DNA of 64,000 bases, taken from assembly GCA_027452145.1 (NCBI GenBank), contig DAIDHB010000064.1, positions 16,281 to 80,280 on the forward strand. The letters are read 5' to 3'. Shown here one piece after another: positions 54,324 through 63,943 of this stretch. This stretch comes from Planctomycetales bacterium. GTDB lineage: Bacteria > Planctomycetota > Planctomycetia > Isosphaerales > Isosphaeraceae. The notes under the pieces were generated by a model. The model was not told the DNA's origin, did not search any database, and saw nothing but the letters and a program-made list of their open reading frames with translations. The translations under genes were made by a program, and so were the position numbers. Every line of letters starts with the position of its first letter. The stretch's first letter is position 1.

Positions 54324-56900
54324 ATGCCTCCCGCGCGGCCCGGCCATGCGGATCCAGAGCCCCCATTTCGATCCCGGACGGTCCGGCCGCCTGATGGCGC
54401 ATCCGGCGTCGAGCCGGGTGAGTCGTGGCTCAGCCGCGAGGTCGACGCGATGGCCGCCGCCTGGTCGCGCGGGCATCGCGTCCTGGCCGACGAGGTCATC
54501 GGCCGCCATCCCGAGCTGGACGACGAATCGGCCGTCCGGCTGATCTACGAGGAGGTCAGCCTGCGCCGGGATTCGGGCGAGGACACGTCCACCAGCGAGA
54601 TCATCCGCCGCTATCCGCGGTGGAAGGACGAGCTGGAGGTCCTCCTGGGCTGCGACAGGCTGCTCCGACCGTCGTCCGACATGGCGGTGCTGCCGGAGGT
54701 CGGCGAGCATCTCGGACCGTTCTACCTGCGCGCCGAGCTGGGCCGGGGCGCCTCGGGCAGGACATTCCTGGCATCCGAGCCGACGCTGGCCGACCGACCG
54801 GTCGTCCTGAAGGTCCTCTCGGACGACCAGGAGGAGCACCTGTCGCTGGCCCGGCTCCAGCATACCAACATCATCCCGCTGTTCTCCGAGCATACGTTCC
54901 CCGAGCGGGGGCTCCGCGCCCTGTGCATGCCCTATCTGGGCGGCGCCAGTCTGGCGCGAATCCTCGATGCCCTGGCGCCGATCCCTCCGGCCGACCGGCG
55001 GGGGCGAGACATCGTGCACGTCCTGGACCGGCTCCAGGCGGCCGGCCCAGATCCGACGCCGCTCGATCGGCCCTATCGCCGGGGCCTCGAGCAGGTATCG
55101 TACGCGGACGCGATCTGCTGGATCGGCATCCGGCTGGCCGACGCGCTGCACGAGGCCCACACGCACGGGCTCGTCCACATGGACGTGAAGCCGTCGAACG
55201 TGCTGATCGCGTCCGACGGCTCGCCGATGCTGCTGGATTTCCACCTGGCGTGCCGGCCGATCCGTGCCGGCGAGCGGTTCCCTGAGCGGATCGGCGGGAC
55301 GCCGGGTTGGATGGCTCCCGAGCACCGCGCGGCGATGGAGGCCGTCACGGTCGGGAAGCCGATTCCGGCCCCGGTCGACCATCGGGCCGACCTGTATGCC
55401 CTGGGCCTGTTGCTCCGCGAGGCGCTGGGCGGGGCGCGCGGCGGTGGGGGCGGTGAAGATACCGGCTCGATCCCCTTGCGGCGGCGCAATCCCGAGGTCG
55501 GCGTCGGGCTGGCGGATATCCTGGCGCGGTGCCTCGCCGAGCGGCCCTCGGCCCGATATGCCGACGCCGCCGCCCTCGCCGAGGACCTGCGGCGCCAGCT
55601 CGATCACCTTCCGCTCAAAGGGGTGCCGAACCGCCCGATCGAGCGGCTGCGAAAACTGTGGCGCCGGCGCGAGCTGTGGGCGGTGGGGCGCGGCGCATTC
55701 CTCCTTTCGTCGGTGCTAATCGTCGCGGCGGTCGGGCTGTCGGCCTGGACCGCCGACCTGCGGCGTCAGGATGCGCTGGCCGATCTTCGCGCGGCCCGCG
55801 CGCTGTGCACCGCCGGCCGGTTCGCCGATGCCGAGTTCGCCGTGCGGCGGGGGCTCGAGCGTGCCGCCTGGTTTCCTGGCGCCAACCGCCTGGCCGAAGA
55901 GCTGGCTCGCCTGCTCCGCGTCGCGCACCGCGGCCAGCGTGCCGAGACTCTGCACCGCCTCGCCGATCAGGTGCGATTCCGCTACGGCGTGGACCCGCCC
56001 CGCGGTTCCGAGGCTGCCGCGCTCCTCCGCAGCGTCCGCAGCATCTGGGTCGATCGCGACGCGTTGCTCGAGCCCGAGCCGCCGTCCGACGAGGCCGCCG
56101 CGCGGCTGGAGGACCAGATCCGGACTGACCTGCTGGAACTGGTGGCGACCTGGGCCGAGGTTCGCGTGCAGATGGCGCCGGTCGGCGGCGAGGTGGAGGC
56201 CCGGCGCGAGGTGCTGGGCGTCCTGGAGGAGGCCCGTGCCGCGTTCGGTCCGATCGCGGCGATCGGACGCCTCGTCCGCTCGCTCGGCGGCGCGACGGAC
56301 GGCGGGCGGGAGCCGTCGTTGTCGGAATCCGCCCCGAAGTCTCCTCTGGATCGGTATGACCTGGGTCGATCGCTGCTGCGAGCCGGCCGGTTCCAGGAGG
56401 CCGCCGATCAGTTCCGGCTGGGTCTCGATCGCCGGCCGCAGGACTTCTGGCCCAACTTCTACCTGGGCCTGTGCGAGTACCGCCTGAAGCATTTCCGCGC
56501 GGCGGAGTCGGCGTTCAGCATCGCGATCGCCCTGGCACCCGCCCGGGCCGAGGGCTACTTCAACCGCGCCCTGGCCGCCGAGGGGCTCGGCCATGCCGAT
56601 CGTGCCCATCGCGATTATTCGCGTGCGCTGGAGCTCGAACCCAACCTGGCGGCGGCCCGGCTGAACCGCGGCATCCTGGCGTACCGATCTGGCCGGCCCG
56701 CCGAGGCCATCGGCGACCTTCGCCGGGCCCTCCAGAACACCAACGACGCCAGGATCATCGGCCGGATCCACTACAACCTCGCACTGGCCCACCAGGCCCG
56801 CGGCGATCGCGACTCGGCCCTGGCCAGCGCCGAGGAGGCCGCCGCCACCGGTGATGCCGAGGCGACGGCACTTCGCGACCGCCTTCGCGCCGAGCGTTGA
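54324..56900 (+). CDS. Transmembrane serine/threonine kinase-like protein with TPRs
   Basis: 858 residues. Kinase domain at about 132-430: Gly-rich loop LGRGASGRTFLA at 139-150, ATP Lys 163 in VVLK, catalytic loop HMDVKPSN at 285-292 (HRD changed to HMD, but Asp and Asn kept), metal motif changed from DFG to DFH at 305-307, and GTPGWMAPE. An inserted segment of about 40 residues follows the hinge (LAPIPPADRRGRDIVHVLD). A transmembrane helix at 456-475 separates it from a periplasmic TPR array (about 695-850). Kinase activity is possible but weakened by DFH; it could be a pseudokinase. It starts 3 nt after the sigma factor stop. Confidence 0.9.
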   Translation: MPPARPGHADPEPPFRSRTVRPPDGASGVEPGESWLSREVDAMAAAWSRGHRVLADEVIGRHPELDDESAVRLIYEEVSLRRDSGEDTSTSEIIRRYPRWKDELEVLLGCDRLLRPSSDMAVLPEVGEHLGPFYLRAELGRGASGRTFLASEPTLADRPVVLKVLSDDQEEHLSLARLQHTNIIPLFSEHTFPERGLRALCMPYLGGASLARILDALAPIPPADRRGRDIVHVLDRLQAAGPDPTPLDRPYRRGLEQVSYADAICWIGIRLADALHEAHTHGLVHMDVKPSNVLIASDGSPMLLDFHLACRPIRAGERFPERIGGTPGWMAPEHRAAMEAVTVGKPIPAPVDHRADLYALGLLLREALGGARGGGGGEDTGSIPLRRRNPEVGVGLADILARCLAERPSARYADAAALAEDLRRQLDHLPLKGVPNRPIERLRKLWRRRELWAVGRGAFLLSSVLIVAAVGLSAWTADLRRQDALADLRAARALCTAGRFADAEFAVRRGLERAAWFPGANRLAEELARLLRVAHRGQRAETLHRLADQVRFRYGVDPPRGSEAAALLRSVRSIWVDRDALLEPEPPSDEAAARLEDQIRTDLLELVATWAEVRVQMAPVGGEVEARREVLGVLEEARAAFGPIAAIGRLVRSLGGATDGGREPSLSESAPKSPLDRYDLGRSLLRAGRFQEAADQFRLGLDRRPQDFWPNFYLGLCEYRLKHFRAAESAFSIAIALAPARAEGYFNRALAAEGLGHADRAHRDYSRALELEPNLAAARLNRGILAYRSGRPAEAIGDLRRALQNTNDARIIGRIHYNLALAHQARGDRDSALASAEEAAATGDAEATALRDRLRAER

Positions 56901-57131
56901 GAAAAAGCAACCGCCGTCGGGCCCGACGCGGCATGACCCGCCAGCGCGCGCTTTCCTCCGGCCGGTCCGCTGTGATAGAAGGATCGGGTTCCGGGCGCCT
57001 GACACGACGAGGCGCTGGCGCCCCCCTCCCGGCCATATCGTTCGCCCGCGAGCTCGCCCGATTCCCGCGAGCCCGCCCTCCAGTCCGAATACCGGTCTAT
57101 CTCCGAATTCACCCCGAAGAGGTCAGGGAAC

Positions 57132-58832
57132 ATGAGCGCCCAAGGTCCTTCTCCATTCTCCCGATCCCTGGGACGATTCCTGATGGCACCCGGCCGCCCG
57201 CGGACAGGGCGCGGCCGGAACCCCCGGCGGCTGAGGCCCGGCATCGGGCTCGGCGAGCACCTGGAACAGCGCGTGGTGCTGTCCGACTTCGGCGGCGATC
57301 TTCTGGGCTCGGCCCTGAATGCCATCGGCGTCGTCACCGGCCCGGTGCTGGCTCCCAGCTCCTCGACGTCCACCGGCTCCTCCGGCCAGACGTCGCAGCT
57401 TCGCACCGATATTCAGACGTTGCAGACCGACCTGGCCAACGTGTCGTCGAGCTCGAAGCTCACCGTCGCCGACCTCACCACTCTCGCGACCGATAGCCAG
57501 GCCATCCTCCAGCAGGCCACCTCACGCATCGACGTCAAGTCGCTCGACACGGGGATCAGCGAGCTGGCGACGGCCCTGACGACGTCGGGCGGCTCGACGA
57601 CCACGGCCGTCAACGACATCACCGCGCCGCTGTCGTCGGCCGGGGTCAGCTCGGCCACGATCACCCAGACCATCACCGACCTGACCACCGCCATCACCGA
57701 CTCGGGCATCACCTCGGCCGAACTAACCAGGATCGCCGGCGACCAGGCGGCCATCCAGACCGACCTGTCCAACCTCCCGCATGGCGGCGACCATGGCGGC
57801 GATGGCGGCTTCGGCGGCGATGGCGGCTTCGGCGGCGAAGGTCCGTTCGGCGGCGGTCCGTTCGGCGGTGGTCCGTTCGGCGGCGGCCCGATGGAGGCGA
57901 TGGGCCACGAGGCCGGCGGCCTGCTTGCCTCGTCGCTGACGTTCAACGGCGTCGTGACCAGCCCGCTGGTCGCACCGTCGTCGACCCCGCAGGGGCCGTG
58001 GGACGGCGGCAACAGCGGCACCGGTCAGACGTCGCAGCTCCGGACCGATATGAAGACCTTGCAGACCGACCTGGCGAACCTGGCCTCGACGTCGAAGGTC
58101 ACCGTCAGCGACCTGACGAGCCTCGCGAGCGACAGCCAGGCCATTTTCAAGCAGGCCACCTCGCGGATCGACGTGACCAGCCTGAACAAGGGCGTGGGCG
58201 AGCTGGCCACGGCCCTGACGACGTCGGGCGGCTCGACGACCACGGCGGTGAGCGACATCACCGCGGCGCTCTCGACGGCCGGGGTCAGCTCGGCCACCAT
58301 CACCCAGACCATTACCGACCTCACCACCGCCATCAACGACTCGGGCGTCACCTCGACGCAGGTCGCCAGGATCGCCGCCGATCAGTCCGCGATCCAGACC
58401 GACCTGTCCAACCTCAGGGCCAACGGCGACGGTGACAGCGACGACGGCAGCGGCAGCTCGTCCGGGTCGGGCAGCGGCACCAGCACGGGCAGTGGCAGTT
58501 CGTCGGCCAGCGGGAGCTCGTCGGGGTCGGGCAGCTCGTCCGGCAGCGGGAGCAACAGCCCGACGAGCACGCCGGTGACCACCACGGGCAACGGCTCGAC
58601 GTCGCCCACGCCGCTCATCAGCCTCACTGTCGGCGCGGACACCTCGACATCGAACACCGGCTCGACCGGCGGCAGCAGCTCGAGCAGCGGCTCGACGACG
58701 ACGGGCTCGACGAGCAGCGGCTCAACGACAACGACCAGCCACAAGGCGGGTCACAGGGGTGCCCACTTCGTCCACACCGCCGCGAAGAGCCACGCGGCGA
58801 AGCCGCTGGCGAAGTTCCACCGGCACGGCTGA
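57132..58832 (+). CDS. LEPR-XLL motif protein with internal tandem duplication
   Basis: 566 residues. A basic Arg/Pro N-terminus precedes the LEPR-XLL motif HLEQRVVLSDF (44-50). Two copies of a roughly 150-residue helical/Thr-Ser-rich unit follow, beginning GQTSQLRTD at 85 and at 298 and matching almost residue for residue (offset 213). A Gly/Phe-rich linker (217-253; repeats of GGFGGDGG and PFGGG) separates them. Residues 430-545 are Ser/Gly/Thr-rich and the extreme C-terminus is His/Lys-rich. It is probably a secreted structural or adhesive protein. It lies 231 nt after the kinase gene. Confidence 0.85.
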   Translation: MSAQGPSPFSRSLGRFLMAPGRPRTGRGRNPRRLRPGIGLGEHLEQRVVLSDFGGDLLGSALNAIGVVTGPVLAPSSSTSTGSSGQTSQLRTDIQTLQTDLANVSSSSKLTVADLTTLATDSQAILQQATSRIDVKSLDTGISELATALTTSGGSTTTAVNDITAPLSSAGVSSATITQTITDLTTAITDSGITSAELTRIAGDQAAIQTDLSNLPHGGDHGGDGGFGGDGGFGGEGPFGGGPFGGGPFGGGPMEAMGHEAGGLLASSLTFNGVVTSPLVAPSSTPQGPWDGGNSGTGQTSQLRTDMKTLQTDLANLASTSKVTVSDLTSLASDSQAIFKQATSRIDVTSLNKGVGELATALTTSGGSTTTAVSDITAALSTAGVSSATITQTITDLTTAINDSGVTSTQVARIAADQSAIQTDLSNLRANGDGDSDDGSGSSSGSGSGTSTGSGSSSASGSSSGSGSSSGSGSNSPTSTPVTTTGNGSTSPTPLISLTVGADTSTSNTGSTGGSSSSSGSTTTGSTSSGSTTTTSHKAGHRGAHFVHTAAKSHAAKPLAKFHRHG

Positions 58833-58845
58833 GGCGGAATGATTC

Positions 58846-58904
58846 GACGAGCGAGGTCCACCACCGGGTAGCCGGATGCTCCCGGTGGGCCTCGCCGTTT
58901 CGTC
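58846..58904. terminator. Bidirectional terminator between convergent genes
   Basis: A perfect 8-bp stem CCACCGGG (58861-58868) with CCCGGTGG (58881-58888) around a 12-nt loop, extended by GCGAGG (58851-58856) with CCTCGC (58890-58895) and GACGA with TCGTC outside. It sits between the LEPR-XLL gene (+) and the DUF1501 gene (-). It is the best terminator-like structure in the window, though without a T-run. Confidence 0.65.
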
Positions 58905-58923
58905 GTTCACTCGCCGGGCACCG

Positions 58924-60381
58924 TTATGCCAGCAGTCCCTTGAGCACGCGGCCGCCGACGTCGGTCAGCCGTTCGTCGCGGCCGCTGTGCAGGAACGTCA
59001 GCCGCTTGTGGTCGAGGCCCATCAGGTGCAGGATCGTGGCGTGAATATCGTTGACGTGGGCGGGCTCCTCGATGGCCTTGACCCCGGCCTCGTCGGTGGC
59101 GCCAAGGATCGTCCCGCCCTTGACGCCGCCGCCGGCCATCCACATGGTGAACCCGGTGGCGTTGTGATCGCGGCCGCGGCCGCCGCCCTGGCGGACCGGC
59201 GTGCGGCCGAACTCGCCGCCCCAGACGACCAGGGTGTCCTCCAGCAGGCCGGTGCGCTTCAGGTCGGTGAGCAACGCCGCGACCGGCCGGTCGGTGGCGC
59301 CGCACATCTTCTCGTGGTTGGCGTCGATGTCGTCGTGGGCGTCCCACTGCCAGGCCACGGGCCCGCCGCCGGAATAAAGCTGCACGAACCGGACGCCGCG
59401 CTCGACCAGCCGCCGGGCCAGGAGGCACCGCGTGCCGAACTCGGCGGTCCGCGAGTCGTCCAGGCCGTAGAGCGCCCGGGTGGCCGCCGACTCGCCCGAG
59501 AGATCCACCGCCTCCGGGGCCGCGCTTTGCATCCGGAACGCCAGCTCGTAGGTCGCGATGCGTGCCGAGAGCTCGGTGTCGGCCGGGTCCAGATCCTGCT
59601 CGTTCATCGATTTGAGCAGGTCGAGCATCCCGCGCCGGCGCGAGTCGGTCACTCCGTCGGGCGGGCGGAGGTTCACGATCGGCGCGGGTCCGCCGCGGAA
59701 GAGCGTGCCCTGATGGTGCGCCGGCAGGAACCCCGCGCCCCAGCACGGCGCGCCGCCCTCGGGCGTCCCTTGCGGCTGCGTCATCACGACGAACGCCGGC
59801 AGGTCCTCGCTCTCCGAGCCCAGCCCGTAGGTGACCCAGCTCCCCAGGCTCGGGAAGCCCATCATCACCCGGCCCGTGTTCATCTGGTACATGGCCGGCG
59901 CGTGGATCACGCTGTCGGCGCGGCACGAGCGGATCAGCGCGATGTCGTCGGCCAGCGGGTGCATGTTCGGGATCAGGTCCGACATGTCCATCCCCGACTG
60001 GCCGTACCTGCCCCAGCGCCGGTGGCTGCCCAGGCAGAGCGGGTCGTTCTCGAGGAACTGGCTGTGGATCTTGCCGAAGCTGGGAGGAAGCGGCTGGCCG
60101 TCGAGCCGGTTCAAGAGCGGCTTCGGGTCGAACAGGTCCATCTGGCTCGGACCGCCGGTCATGAACAGGAAGATGCAGCGCTTCGCCCTGGCGGTGAAAT
60201 GCCCGGACCGCGGACTCAGCGGGCTGGCGGGAGTTCCGGCATCCGCCTGTCGCGCCAGCAGGTCGGCCAGCCCGAGCAGGCCGAAGCCGCAGCCGGCCGC
60301 GCGGAGGAACTCGCGCCGGCTCCGCGGCCGGATCGGCTGCGGACCGGGGCATCGGCGGCTCGATGGCGACGGCGGAGTCAT
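58924..60381 (-). CDS. DUF1501 family protein (Tat-exported)
   Basis: 485 residues. A twin-arginine signal [16 protein letters not shown] (about 21-36) marks export folded through Tat. The DUF1501 core follows: [19 protein letters not shown], then [10 protein letters not shown], and [28 protein letters not shown] near the C-terminus with the conserved Asp-His. DUF1501 proteins resemble the alkaline-phosphatase/sulfatase fold, but activity is unproven. It starts 22 nt downstream of the DUF1553 gene stop, the standard planctomycete pair. Confidence 0.93.
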   Translation of the reverse strand: MTPPSPSSRRCPGPQPIRPRSRREFLRAAGCGFGLLGLADLLARQADAGTPASPLSPRSGHFTARAKRCIFLFMTGGPSQMDLFDPKPLLNRLDGQPLPPSFGKIHSQFLENDPLCLGSHRRWGRYGQSGMDMSDLIPNMHPLADDIALIRSCRADSVIHAPAMYQMNTGRVMMGFPSLGSWVTYGLGSESEDLPAFVVMTQPQGTPEGGAPCWGAGFLPAHHQGTLFRGGPAPIVNLRPPDGVTDSRRRGMLDLLKSMNEQDLDPADTELSARIATYELAFRMQSAAPEAVDLSGESAATRALYGLDDSRTAEFGTRCLLARRLVERGVRFVQLYSGGGPVAWQWDAHDDIDANHEKMCGATDRPVAALLTDLKRTGLLEDTLVVWGGEFGRTPVRQGGGRGRDHNATGFTMWMAGGGVKGGTILGATDEAGVKAIEEPAHVNDIHATILHLMGLDHKRLTFLHSGRDERLTDVGGRVLKGLLA

Positions 60382-60402
60382 CGCGGGATCACCCTCGCTC
60401 GG

Positions 60403-62679
60403 TCAGGGGACATAGAGGAACTCGTTGCAATTGAGCATCGCCAGGGCGAGGTCGGCCCACGCCTCCAGGTGCGACGACGGACCCTCGACGCGCCCGGCCT
60501 GCGACTTCAGGAACGCGAGGGCGCGATCGCGCTCGGCGCCCGTCGGCTCGCGGGCCAGGACGATCCGGTAGAGCCGGCGGATGCGGTCGGGCTCGTCGGG
60601 CACGTCGGCGAGGACTCGCCTCGCCAGGGCCTGCGCGCACCCGGATGAGAATTCGCCGTTGAGCAGGTTGAGTGCCTGGAGGGCGTGGGTGCTGGCCTCG
60701 CGTCGAGGGCAGGCGGTCTGGGTATCGGGGGCGTCGAACGATTCGAGGAGCGGGTAGCGGACGTTCCGCTTGCGGAAGAGATAGAGCGACCGGCGGCGGT
60801 GCTCGGCGGGATCCGGATCCTCGGGCCAGAGGTCGACGACCTCGGCCTCGGTGAAGATCAGCGATTCGACTTCCTTCTCCAGCGGCGCCAGGACGCCAGG
60901 GCCCTCGGCCTTCGGATTCAGCTCGCCGCAGACGGCGAGCATGGCGTCGCGGAGGCCCTCGGCGTCCAGGCGACGGCGGTTCATCCGGCCGAGCAAGGAG
61001 TTCTCGGGATCCTCGGCGGCCAGGTCATGCCGCGGTCGGCTGGACTGGCGGTAGGTCGACGAGGTGACCATCAGCCGGTGGATGGGCTTGAGCCGCCAGC
61101 CGTTTCGGACCAGCTCGGAGGCCAGCCAGTCGAGCAGCTCGGGGTGGGTGGGCGGCTCGCCGCGGACGCCGAAGTCGCTCGGCGACGCCACGATCCCTCG
61201 GCCGAAATGCCCCTGCCAGAGGCGATTGACGATCACGCGGGCGGTGAGCGGGTTGTCGGGCGCGGTCAGCCACCGCGCCAGGGCCGCGCGACGGCCCGTC
61301 TTGCCGGGCGCCGGGACGATCGATTTCTCGGTGAAAGCGAGGTTCCGGTGCGAGGCCAGGAGGACGCCCGGCGGCCTGGGCTCGACCTTCGGCCCGCGGT
61401 TGCGGTAATCGCCGCGGCGGAGGACGAATGTCTCGGTGGACGTCGAGCCGTGGTCGACGAGTGCCATGGCGTGCGCCGGCGGCCGCGGCAGCGAGCGCTG
61501 GATCTCCTCAATGGCCCGCTTCAGCGCCTCTCGACGCTGATGGACCGGCGGATCCGCCGCCACCGCGGCCGCGACGTCCTCCCAGGTCACGCGCAGCGAG
61601 GTCTCGAGTCCCTGGGCGAGTCGCTTCTGGGCTGGAGTCCGCCTCGCCGCGGGCGTGTTGACGACCGTGCGCTCCTCGGCCGAGAGCATGCCGAGCCGCC
61701 GGTCGCGGATCGACTGGCGATAGGGCGCCTCGAGCTCGGCAAGCTGCTTTCGGAGCGGGGCGGCCTTCCGGTCGACGGCCTTCTGGGCGGCGGCGAACGC
61801 TTCGGCCTCGGCCTTGCCGGCGATCGGCACGTCGTCCAGCTCCGAAGCCGCGAAGAACGCCTGGAGGCGGTAGTAGTCGGTCGTCGGGATCGCGTCGAAC
61901 TTGTGATCGTGGCACCGGGCACAGCCGACGGTGAGCCCCAGGAAGACCGAGCCGACCGTCCCGGTGATCTCAGTGAGCTCGGATTGCCGCTTGACCTCTG
62001 GGATGACGTTGCCGCCGACGACCTCGCGCGGACCGCAACGGCCGAAGCCGGTGGCGATCAGCGCCTCCCGGTCGCCCGGGCCGAGCTCGTCGCCGGCGAG
62101 CTGGAGCGCGACGAATCGGTCATACGGCATATCTTCGTTGAGGGACCGAACCACCCAGTCGCGGTAGCGCCAGGCGTCGGGGCGCTCGGCGTCGAGCTCG
62201 AACCCGTTGGAATCGGCGTAGTGCGCCAGGTCGAGCCAGTGCTGCCCCCAGCGCTCGCCGAAATGCGGGCTGGCGAGCAGCCGGTCGACCAGCCGCTCGT
62301 AGGCGTCCGTCCGGCGGTCGCCCTGGAATGCCTGGACCTCGGCCGGCGTCGGCGGCAGGCCGGTGAGGTCATACGTGACGCGTCGGATCAGCTCGACGCG
62401 GCTCGCCTCGGGTGCAGGTGAAAAGTCGATCCCCTCGAGCTCCGTCAGGATGAACCGATCGATCGGGTTGCGGGCCCAGGCCGATGCCTTCACGTCCGGC
62501 GGCGTCCCACGATTGACCGGCTGATAGGCCCAGTGCTCCAGCGCATCGGGGCCGTAGCGCTCGATCGCGGCCACCGCCGGATTTCCCCGTGGCGGGTCAC
62601 CGGCCAGGGCCGCCGCGGCGGTCAGGCCGCCGGCCACGAGCAGGCCCGTCCCGATGATCCTTCGCCCGGCCAGTGGCAT
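60403..62679 (-). CDS. DUF1549/DUF1553 secreted cytochrome-like protein
   Basis: 758 residues from an ATG at 62679 with GGGGA about 9 nt upstream; an ATG at 62808 adds a Cys/Arg-rich segment with no role. Signal segment LLVAGGLTAAAALA (about 12-26). DUF1549 (about 65-260) contains WGQHWLDLAHYADSNGFELD and a haem-type CARCHDHKFD; DUF1553 (about 470-740) ends with SCAQALARRV and LNCNEFLYV. Unlike many relatives it has no extra N-terminal cytochrome c domain. Such proteins are abundant in planctomycetes and proposed to take part in oxidative polymer breakdown. It is transcribed just before DUF1501. Confidence 0.9.
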   Translation of the reverse strand: MPLAGRRIIGTGLLVAGGLTAAAALAGDPPRGNPAVAAIERYGPDALEHWAYQPVNRGTPPDVKASAWARNPIDRFILTELEGIDFSPAPEASRVELIRRVTYDLTGLPPTPAEVQAFQGDRRTDAYERLVDRLLASPHFGERWGQHWLDLAHYADSNGFELDAERPDAWRYRDWVVRSLNEDMPYDRFVALQLAGDELGPGDREALIATGFGRCGPREVVGGNVIPEVKRQSELTEITGTVGSVFLGLTVGCARCHDHKFDAIPTTDYYRLQAFFAASELDDVPIAGKAEAEAFAAAQKAVDRKAAPLRKQLAELEAPYRQSIRDRRLGMLSAEERTVVNTPAARRTPAQKRLAQGLETSLRVTWEDVAAAVAADPPVHQRREALKRAIEEIQRSLPRPPAHAMALVDHGSTSTETFVLRRGDYRNRGPKVEPRPPGVLLASHRNLAFTEKSIVPAPGKTGRRAALARWLTAPDNPLTARVIVNRLWQGHFGRGIVASPSDFGVRGEPPTHPELLDWLASELVRNGWRLKPIHRLMVTSSTYRQSSRPRHDLAAEDPENSLLGRMNRRRLDAEGLRDAMLAVCGELNPKAEGPGVLAPLEKEVESLIFTEAEVVDLWPEDPDPAEHRRRSLYLFRKRNVRYPLLESFDAPDTQTACPRREASTHALQALNLLNGEFSSGCAQALARRVLADVPDEPDRIRRLYRIVLAREPTGAERDRALAFLKSQAGRVEGPSSHLEAWADLALAMLNCNEFLYVP

Positions 62680-63062
62680 AAGGTTGAGTCCCCGAGGTCG
62701 CGACGTCGGAACGAATGACCAGGCCGAGATCCGCCTCGGCCGACATCCAGCAATTGTGCAGCGAGCGGCCGGCCCGGACAAGAGGAGGCGTTCGACCGCT
62801 TCGTGCATCCTCTTGAATGACCCGATTGGCCAGCACTCCGATTTACCGGATCGCCAGGCCGGTCCGCCCGCCCGTGCCCGCCCGGCCGCCCGGTCTCGCC
62901 CCGGGACGATCGCCGCTGGGGGGTGGTTCCGCGGACCGTGGGCGGATCATGCGGCCGGCCGGGCCGGGAGGGGCCCGCCGCGAGCCCCGATCCGCGGCGC
63001 CCGGCGCCAGGTTGTCCACAGGACTCGGCAACGGGCAGCAAGCTGGAAGACTTCGGCTCGGA

Positions 63063-63174
63063 GTGGCAGGAATACCGCGCTGAGTGGCAGGAAATCGGTC
63101 CCGAGTGGCAGGAAATCGTTCTCAAGTGGCAGTGAATCGGTCCCGAGTGGCAGGAAATCGTTCCCAAGTGGCAG
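63063..63174. repeat. 21-bp tandem repeat, six units with GTGGCAG core
   Basis: The core GTGGCAG recurs at 63063, 63084, 63105, 63126, 63147 and 63168, exactly 21 bp apart. Two further cores lie at 63231 (63 bp, three units on) and 63241. The 21-bp period keeps a reading frame, but the frames have no start support and the array is more likely non-coding or a protein-binding site cluster. Confidence 0.9.
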
Positions 63175-63852
63175 TCATTCGGCCCCAGGTCGGCCGCCGG
63201 AGGCTGGTTTTTAAGGGCTTTCGGCAACAAGTGGCAGCAAGTGGCAGGTTTTTGGGACCTCGAGCGTACGAGATTGTCAAATTGCGAAGACTATGACGAT
63301 TGTGCGGGCTGCCTGCCGCGGCGACCAGGGCGCCCGACTGCTGCGTCGGCGAGGCCCGGCGAGTTCCGACAGCGGCGTCCGGTCGGCCGGCCGGCCCCGG
63401 GTGGATGCTCCGTCGACCCGGGCGCTCGCCAGGAGGAGGCCACGCGCCTCTCCGTCTTTGGGCCGGGCCGAGGCCGGGCTGGTCGGTGAGCGCCGTGCCT
63501 CGGCTTCCCCGTCCGCAAACCTCCCCGCGGCCGCGCGTTTTCTCTCCCCTATCTACATGATGTATCAGGTTCGCAAATTCTGTACGGCCCCCCCTCGAAA
63601 AAAATGCCGAAATCCGCCGTAAATTATAGCTGCCCGGGAACTTACAATTACACGAGTTTTTTCAAAATATTTTGCGAACTTCAATTTTTGGCATTGTTGC
63701 CATATTTGACTCATGGGCCACATTGCCCAGATCGACCAGGAGTCGGCTTGCTTTTCATGGGTGCATCGATGCATGGGCGGTGCTTGCCAGGCTGAGATCT
63801 GTGGGAGGGCATCGCAGCGCGGCCGAGCCTCCAACAACTTATCAATCAAGAT

Positions 63853-63894
63853 TGATGAACCACAGAGACACCGAGACACAGAGAAAGAGAAGAC
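63853..63894. repeat. ACAGAGACAC-type simple repeat
   Basis: A purine-rich run of overlapping CACAGAGACAC-like units, a type of intergenic repeat scattered through many bacterial genomes, including planctomycetes (recollection). Function unknown. Confidence 0.6.
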
Positions 63895-63943
63895 CGTTGG
63901 GGGAAGGGACCTGGGAGATCGGCCGGGGCGAGCCAATCTCAAG

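Noticed and set aside
62622..63230. Minus-strand frame with repeated CHSGPIS heptads
   Set aside because: It is the 21-bp DNA repeat read as protein; no start site support and a competing plus frame reads the repeat equally well.
63063..63247. CRISPR array
   Set aside because: The repeats are adjacent with no unique spacers of constant length, so this is a plain tandem repeat.
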